From NCBI GenBank assembly GCA_036379455.1, contig DASVGQ010000160.1, forward strand, positions 1-64,000: DNA of 64,000 nt. The letters run 5' to 3'. A program made the position numbers and the translations under genes. The notes beneath the pieces were generated by a model. That model was not told the DNA's origin and ran no database searches. It worked only from the letters and a program-made list of their open reading frames with translations. Every line of letters starts with the position of its first letter. The first letter of the stretch is position 1. Of this stretch, positions 61,444 to 64,000 are shown in pieces. This DNA is from SCRT01 sp036379455 (GTDB lineage Bacteria > Pseudomonadota > Gammaproteobacteria > Nevskiales > Nevskiaceae).

Positions 61444-61789
61444 CCAACACGCCGGAAAGGCAGATGTCGTTGCACAGTCGCACCGGAAAGCACGGGACCA
61501 CTTTCATGACGATGGAAGAGCTTGCGCAGGATACCTCGCTGACGATCGACATCTGCTCTCACGCCGTGGGTCGGTCGATCGCAGCCTCCTTCGCGGACAC
61601 GGACGCACAACTCACCTCCAGGCTGCCGCGGCCCGACCGGGAGGCGAACCTGATTACCCTCACCGCCTTCCGGACACGCGCGGATGTTGCCGCTGTGTGC
61701 CGCTGCCCCCGCAAGCCGGCAGACTCTTCCAAGGCCTTCATGAACTCGTGAACGCAGACCTTTTCCACAGCACCCAGGAGAATTCCGGC
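61444..61789. other. 346-bp spacer between the paralogous binding-protein genes
   Basis: A plus-strand frame of 103 codons starts with a GTG overlapping the stop of the first binding protein (61440) and ends near 61751. Its composition is mixed, it has no domain or signal peptide, and it does not resemble either neighbour, so I do not call it as a gene. The gap is long for this operon. A ribosome site (AGGAG) precedes the second binding protein. Confidence 0.4.
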
Positions 61790-62767
61790 ATGACTCGCTG
61801 CAGCCATCTATCTGTATGCGCACGGCGCCTCGGCATCGGCATCATGGCAGCTTCGGCGCTCGCGGCAGGGAGCTTCGCCGGCGCGGCGAGCGCGGCACCG
61901 TTGACACCCATGAACATCGCCATGGTGACGTCGATGGACACCGAGCCCTACATGTACGCAAAGCAGCAGGGCTACTACAAGGACGTCGGGCTTGACGTGA
62001 CGCTGTCGACGACCGATTCCGGACCGGCAATCGCGACGGGCGTCATCAACGGCACCTATGACGCCGCGGCCGCGGCCGCGTTCCCTATCCTGATCGCCAT
62101 CTCCAGGGGCGCACCGCTACGGATCATGCCGGGCGTCACGACGGTCGGGCCAGGCGTCGGCAACAGCGGCCTCGTCGTGAAGGCGGACTCACCGATCAAG
62201 AACTACAAGGATCTCGTCGGCAAGACCGTGGCCACGAATGCCCTCACTTCCCTCACGACGCTCGCGACGAAGCTCGGCGTCAAACAGGAAGGCGGCAACC
62301 CCGACGGTATCCACTTCGTGAGTCTGCCGTTCAAGTCCTCTTTACAGGCGGTGGCACGCGGACAGGCCGCGGCGGCGGTGGTGATCAGTCCGTTCGAGAC
62401 GGAAGCTGAAATCAACGGCATGAAGGTCATTTCCGACCCGATCGGGACGATGATGCCGAAGGGCTCCCCCTACAACATCATGTTCACGAGCGTGAAGAAC
62501 GCGAAGAGCAAGGCCAAGGAATTCGCGGCCTTCCACGAAGCCACGGCGCGCGCCGTCAAGGAACTCAAGGCAGATCCGGCGCTGCAACGCAAGCTCGCCG
62601 TGTCGCTGATGGGCATGAGCAAGAAAGTCGCGGAAAAGACGCTGCTGCCTGCCTACGACGCGGGCCCCATCAACCTGCCGCAGTTCCAGAAATACGCGGA
62701 TGACATCGCGGAATTCGGCTATACGAAGGCACCGGTACACGTCGCGGACGTCGTAATCAATCCGTGA
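61790..62767 (+). CDS. ABC importer substrate-binding protein 2 (NMT1/SsuA-like paralogue)
   Basis: 325 residues from the ATG at 61790. Signal peptide (to about ASAAP), then MNIAMVTSMDTEPYMYAKQQ, GYYKDVGLDVTLST, NYKDLVGKTVATNAL and PFKSSLQAVARGQAAAAVVI, collinear with the first binding protein. Domain-wide similarity shows a tandem duplication. The differing ligand-cleft stretches (RIMPGVTTVGPGVGNSGLVV against KYVMASAVDNPVGGYAEAGL) suggest different ligands or affinities. The stop overlaps the permease GTG. Confidence 0.88.
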   Translation: MTRCSHLSVCARRLGIGIMAASALAAGSFAGAASAAPLTPMNIAMVTSMDTEPYMYAKQQGYYKDVGLDVTLSTTDSGPAIATGVINGTYDAAAAAAFPILIAISRGAPLRIMPGVTTVGPGVGNSGLVVKADSPIKNYKDLVGKTVATNALTSLTTLATKLGVKQEGGNPDGIHFVSLPFKSSLQAVARGQAAAAVVISPFETEAEINGMKVISDPIGTMMPKGSPYNIMFTSVKNAKSKAKEFAAFHEATARAVKELKADPALQRKLAVSLMGMSKKVAEKTLLPAYDAGPINLPQFQKYADDIAEFGYTKAPVHVADVVINP

Positions 62768-63615
62768 GCGCGCCGGCGGACATCGCAGCACGCACGCGTC
62801 CGGCGACGTGGCGCCAGCGCGCGGCGACGTTTTTCAACATGCACCCGCGCGTCGGCTTCGCCATCGCGGTTGTCATCGACCTCATTCTGTTCTACGTGCT
62901 CTGGCAGGTACTGACGGTCACGCGCGTGCTGCCGCCGCGGTTCTTCCCGACCGCCAACGCAGTTCTTGGACGCATGGGCGCGGTGCTCGTGGGCTCCGAG
63001 TTCTGGATCACGCTGTGGCATACCGTCGAGTCATGGGGCGCCGGCCTGATCATCGGCGGCGTCCTCGGCACGCTTTCGGGGATCGTGCTGGGGGCAAACG
63101 ACCGCGCTTACCGGTTCTGCCGCGTGGTCATCGAGCTCATGCGGCCGATCCCGCCCGTCGTGATCCTGCCGCTCGCGCTGTTGCTGCTCGGCGTCACGCT
63201 GCAGATTAAGCTGCTGCTCATCTTCCAGGGCATCTTCTGGATCGTGCTGTTGCAAGCGGTGTACGGCGTGCGCAGCGTCGACAAGGTGATGCTGGAAACG
63301 GCGCGCGTGTACGGCATGTCGCGCACCCGACAGTTCTTCAGCATCCAGCTGCCCGGCTCGCTGCCGTTCATCGTCACCGGTATCCGCATTGCGGCGATCT
63401 TCTCGCTGATCGTATCCATCGTCGCGGAACTGGTCGGCGGCGCCCCGGGGCTCGGCAACGACATCCTGCGCGCCATGAGCGCCGGCGATGATCGCAGCAT
63501 GTACTCGCTCATTCTCCTCACCGGCGTGCTCGGGGTGATCATCACGGCCGGCTTCTCGATGCTCGAGCGGCTGATCCTGTTCTGGCATCCGAGCCAGCGG
63601 AAGGTGTCGCAATGA
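62764..63615 (+). CDS. ABC importer permease 1 (SsuC/TauC-like)
   Basis: 283 residues from a GTG at 62764 overlapping the upstream stop (GTGA). About six spans. The permease coupling motif is in YGVRSVDKVMLETARVYGMSRTRQFF (EAA-like loop), followed by QLPGSLPFIVTGIRIA. An N-terminal basic tail (RTRPATWRQRAATFF) precedes the first span. It forms a heterodimer candidate with the next gene. Confidence 0.9.
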   Translation: MSAPADIAARTRPATWRQRAATFFNMHPRVGFAIAVVIDLILFYVLWQVLTVTRVLPPRFFPTANAVLGRMGAVLVGSEFWITLWHTVESWGAGLIIGGVLGTLSGIVLGANDRAYRFCRVVIELMRPIPPVVILPLALLLLGVTLQIKLLLIFQGIFWIVLLQAVYGVRSVDKVMLETARVYGMSRTRQFFSIQLPGSLPFIVTGIRIAAIFSLIVSIVAELVGGAPGLGNDILRAMSAGDDRSMYSLILLTGVLGVIITAGFSMLERLILFWHPSQRKVSQ

Positions 63616-64000
63616 ACGGCGTGACGCAGCGTGTGGGATCGGTCGCCTGGGAACTCATCCTCGTGGTCGTCATCGTCGCGGCTTGGTGGTTCACGTCCGC
63701 GTCATCCACGAACATGTACTTTCCCTCGCTGCAGCACATCATGGAGTCCTTCGGCCACAACTGGTTCGGCGCCGGCTTCACGGAAAACATCGTGCCCAGC
63801 CTGCGCAACTTCATCGTCGGCTACCTCATCGGTTCCGTCGTCGGCATCGGGCTCGGAATTGCCATCGGCCGCATCGCCTGGCTGCGCTGGCTGCTGACGC
63901 CGGCCGTTGAGTACATCCGCGCCCTTGCACCTCCGGCTCTGCTGCCCTTCTTCATCCTGATTCTCGGCATCGGCCCGGAAATGCAGATCGGCATCATCAC
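63612..64000 (+). CDS. ABC importer permease 2 (partial)
   Basis: The ATG at 63612 overlaps the first permease stop (ATGA). The visible 129 residues (MNGVTQRVGSVAWELILVVV, then PSLRNFIVGYLIGSVVGIGL and ALAPPALLPFFILILGIGPE) match the start of a SsuC/TauC-like permease. The gene is cut by the right window edge before the EAA loop. A second permease makes a heteromeric importer likely. Confidence 0.88.
   Translation, partial: MNGVTQRVGSVAWELILVVVIVAAWWFTSASSTNMYFPSLQHIMESFGHNWFGAGFTENIVPSLRNFIVGYLIGSVVGIGLGIAIGRIAWLRWLLTPAVEYIRALAPPALLPFFILILGIGPEMQIGII

Noticed and set aside
61440..61751. 103-codon GTG-started frame between binding proteins
   Set aside because: The overlap with the preceding stop is suggestive but the protein has no motif, signal or resemblance to neighbours; kept only as a note on the spacer.

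Overview
The window is a GC-rich (roughly two thirds G+C by eye) bacterial chromosome segment with dense, overlapping genes. The lineage looks proteobacterial and most likely gammaproteobacterial. The nuo operon has fused nuoCD and a long NuoG carrying the extra N7 cluster motif, as in Escherichia and Pseudomonas. The neighbourhood rplU-rpmA / ispB / tRNA-Pro is also typical of beta/gammaproteobacteria. I cannot name a genus. There are no insertion sequences, phage genes or CRISPR arrays; nearly everything reads as core or metabolic chromosome.

Region 1 (1-1717): ribosomal proteins L27 (cut by the window edge) and L21, polyprenyl diphosphate synthase and one tRNA-Pro(CGG). Region 2 (1794-15180): a complete aa3-type cytochrome c oxidase locus. 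On the minus strand lie three small c-type cytochromes, a DUF2244 protein, coxB, coxA, a small membrane protein, coxC, SURF1, an SCO-like protein and heme A synthase. On the plus strand lie heme O synthase (ctaB) and a Bacillus-type Caa3_CtaG assembly factor. A minus-strand copper-delivery set follows (TlpA-like thioredoxin, SCO1, PCuAC). Cox11, the usual proteobacterial CuB chaperone, is absent. Two near-identical palindromes (9077-9093 and 11474-11490) that resemble RegA/PrrA/RoxR redox-regulator boxes sit in front of the two arms of the locus. The oxidase has lost the ligands of the non-redox Mg/Mn site in both subunits.

Region 3 (15649-22943): an MCE/Mla-type lipid ABC transporter (STAS-permease, ATPase, MCE protein, lipoprotein) running without a break into a phosphate acyltransferase, an acetate kinase and a DHA2-type MFS exporter. 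Region 4 (22968-28046): cardiolipin synthase, then a 4-hydroxybenzoate to protocatechuate to 4,5-ring-cleavage module (pobA, AraC regulator, ligAB) with a clear terminator after ligB. Region 5 (28385-37140): a mixed stretch with a secreted unknown, a HEAT-repeat protein, a lipid acyltransferase, a UPF0104-type membrane protein, a glycosyltransferase, a decayed DUF2384 antitoxin, AlkB, a half-length PACE efflux gene, a double-DUF427 protein and a DUF815 ATPase.

Region 6 (37277-41364): folA, a Nudix CoA pyrophosphatase, thyA, lgt and an RlmI-type rRNA methyltransferase. Region 7 (41581-56799): the full nuoABCDEFGHIJKLMN operon for complex I, with nuoC and nuoD fused. Region 8 (56994-64000): a MoaF-domain protein and a sulfatase, divergent from an ABC importer operon (ATPase, two paralogous NMT1/SsuA-like binding proteins, two permeases, the last cut by the window edge).

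Together, regions 2 and 7 encode most of an aerobic respiratory chain: NADH to quinone by complex I, and cytochrome c to O2 by the aa3 oxidase with its heme A and copper assembly factors. Region 4 feeds aromatic carbon into metabolism.
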